From positions 60,195-66,276 of the forward strand of contig DMDA01000046.1 of NCBI GenBank assembly GCA_003451595.1: a stretch of DNA of 6,082 nucleotides, given 5' to 3'. Source of the stretch: Chloroflexota bacterium (lineage in GTDB: Bacteria; Chloroflexota; Anaerolineae; Caldilineales; Caldilineaceae). Below, piece after piece: positions 6,069 to 6,082 of this stretch. Each line of letters opens with the position of its first letter. Within the stretch, counting starts at the first letter, position 1. The notes beneath the pieces are model-generated. The model saw only the letters and a program-made list of their open reading frames with translations. It was not told the DNA's origin and did not search any database. The position numbers and the translations under genes are program-made.

Positions 6069-6082
6069 TTTACAACTTCGCG

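Overview
This is a GC-rich bacterial chromosomal window with six protein-coding genes, one clear gene remnant and a regulatory region of about 390 bp. I see no tRNA, rRNA, CRISPR array, transposase or phage gene. The gene content (a MAK32-like PfkB kinase, an MTA/SAH-type deaminase, an HxlR regulator with a luciferase-like oxidoreductase, and a TerB_N-like protein) and the base composition would fit a free-living bacterium such as a Chloroflexota species. That placement is a weak inference, because nothing in the window is diagnostic.

Layout. Positions 1-819 (+) hold the 3' part of a PfkB-type sugar/nucleoside kinase in which the usual GAGD catalytic motif reads GAGN. A 9-bp-stem hairpin at 831-860 lies between it and the convergent gene 930-2270 (-), a complete zinc-dependent amidohydrolase of the 5'-methylthioadenosine/S-adenosylhomocysteine deaminase group. 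The leader of that gene (about 2271-2408) carries a hairpin that partly covers a good Shine-Dalgarno sequence, followed by a 23-codon upstream reading frame that overlaps the deaminase start. The divergent intergenic region also holds a cluster of TGTAG/CTACA half-sites over a possible plus-strand promoter (2494-2538), followed by compact hairpins.

On the plus strand come an HxlR-family redox/electrophile-type regulator (2658-2999), a luciferase-like flavin-dependent oxidoreductase (3067-4149, strong ribosome binding site) and, directly after its stop, about 35 codons that match the very C-terminus of a QorB/NmrA-type quinone oxidoreductase with no start and no upstream domain (4155-4262). 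In E. coli an HxlR-family gene (ytfH) sits beside qorB (ytfG). I therefore read this stretch as an electrophile/quinone-response cluster that has lost its SDR member. A YCII-related small protein (4473-4814) follows behind about 210 bp of non-coding DNA.

The window ends with a 386-residue protein (4908-6068) whose N-terminal part resembles the TerB_N domain and whose C-terminal 90 residues form an aromatic-rich block that I cannot assign. TerB_N proteins elsewhere are often encoded beside helicases or P-loop ATPases. The genes that could confirm such a system would lie just beyond the right edge.
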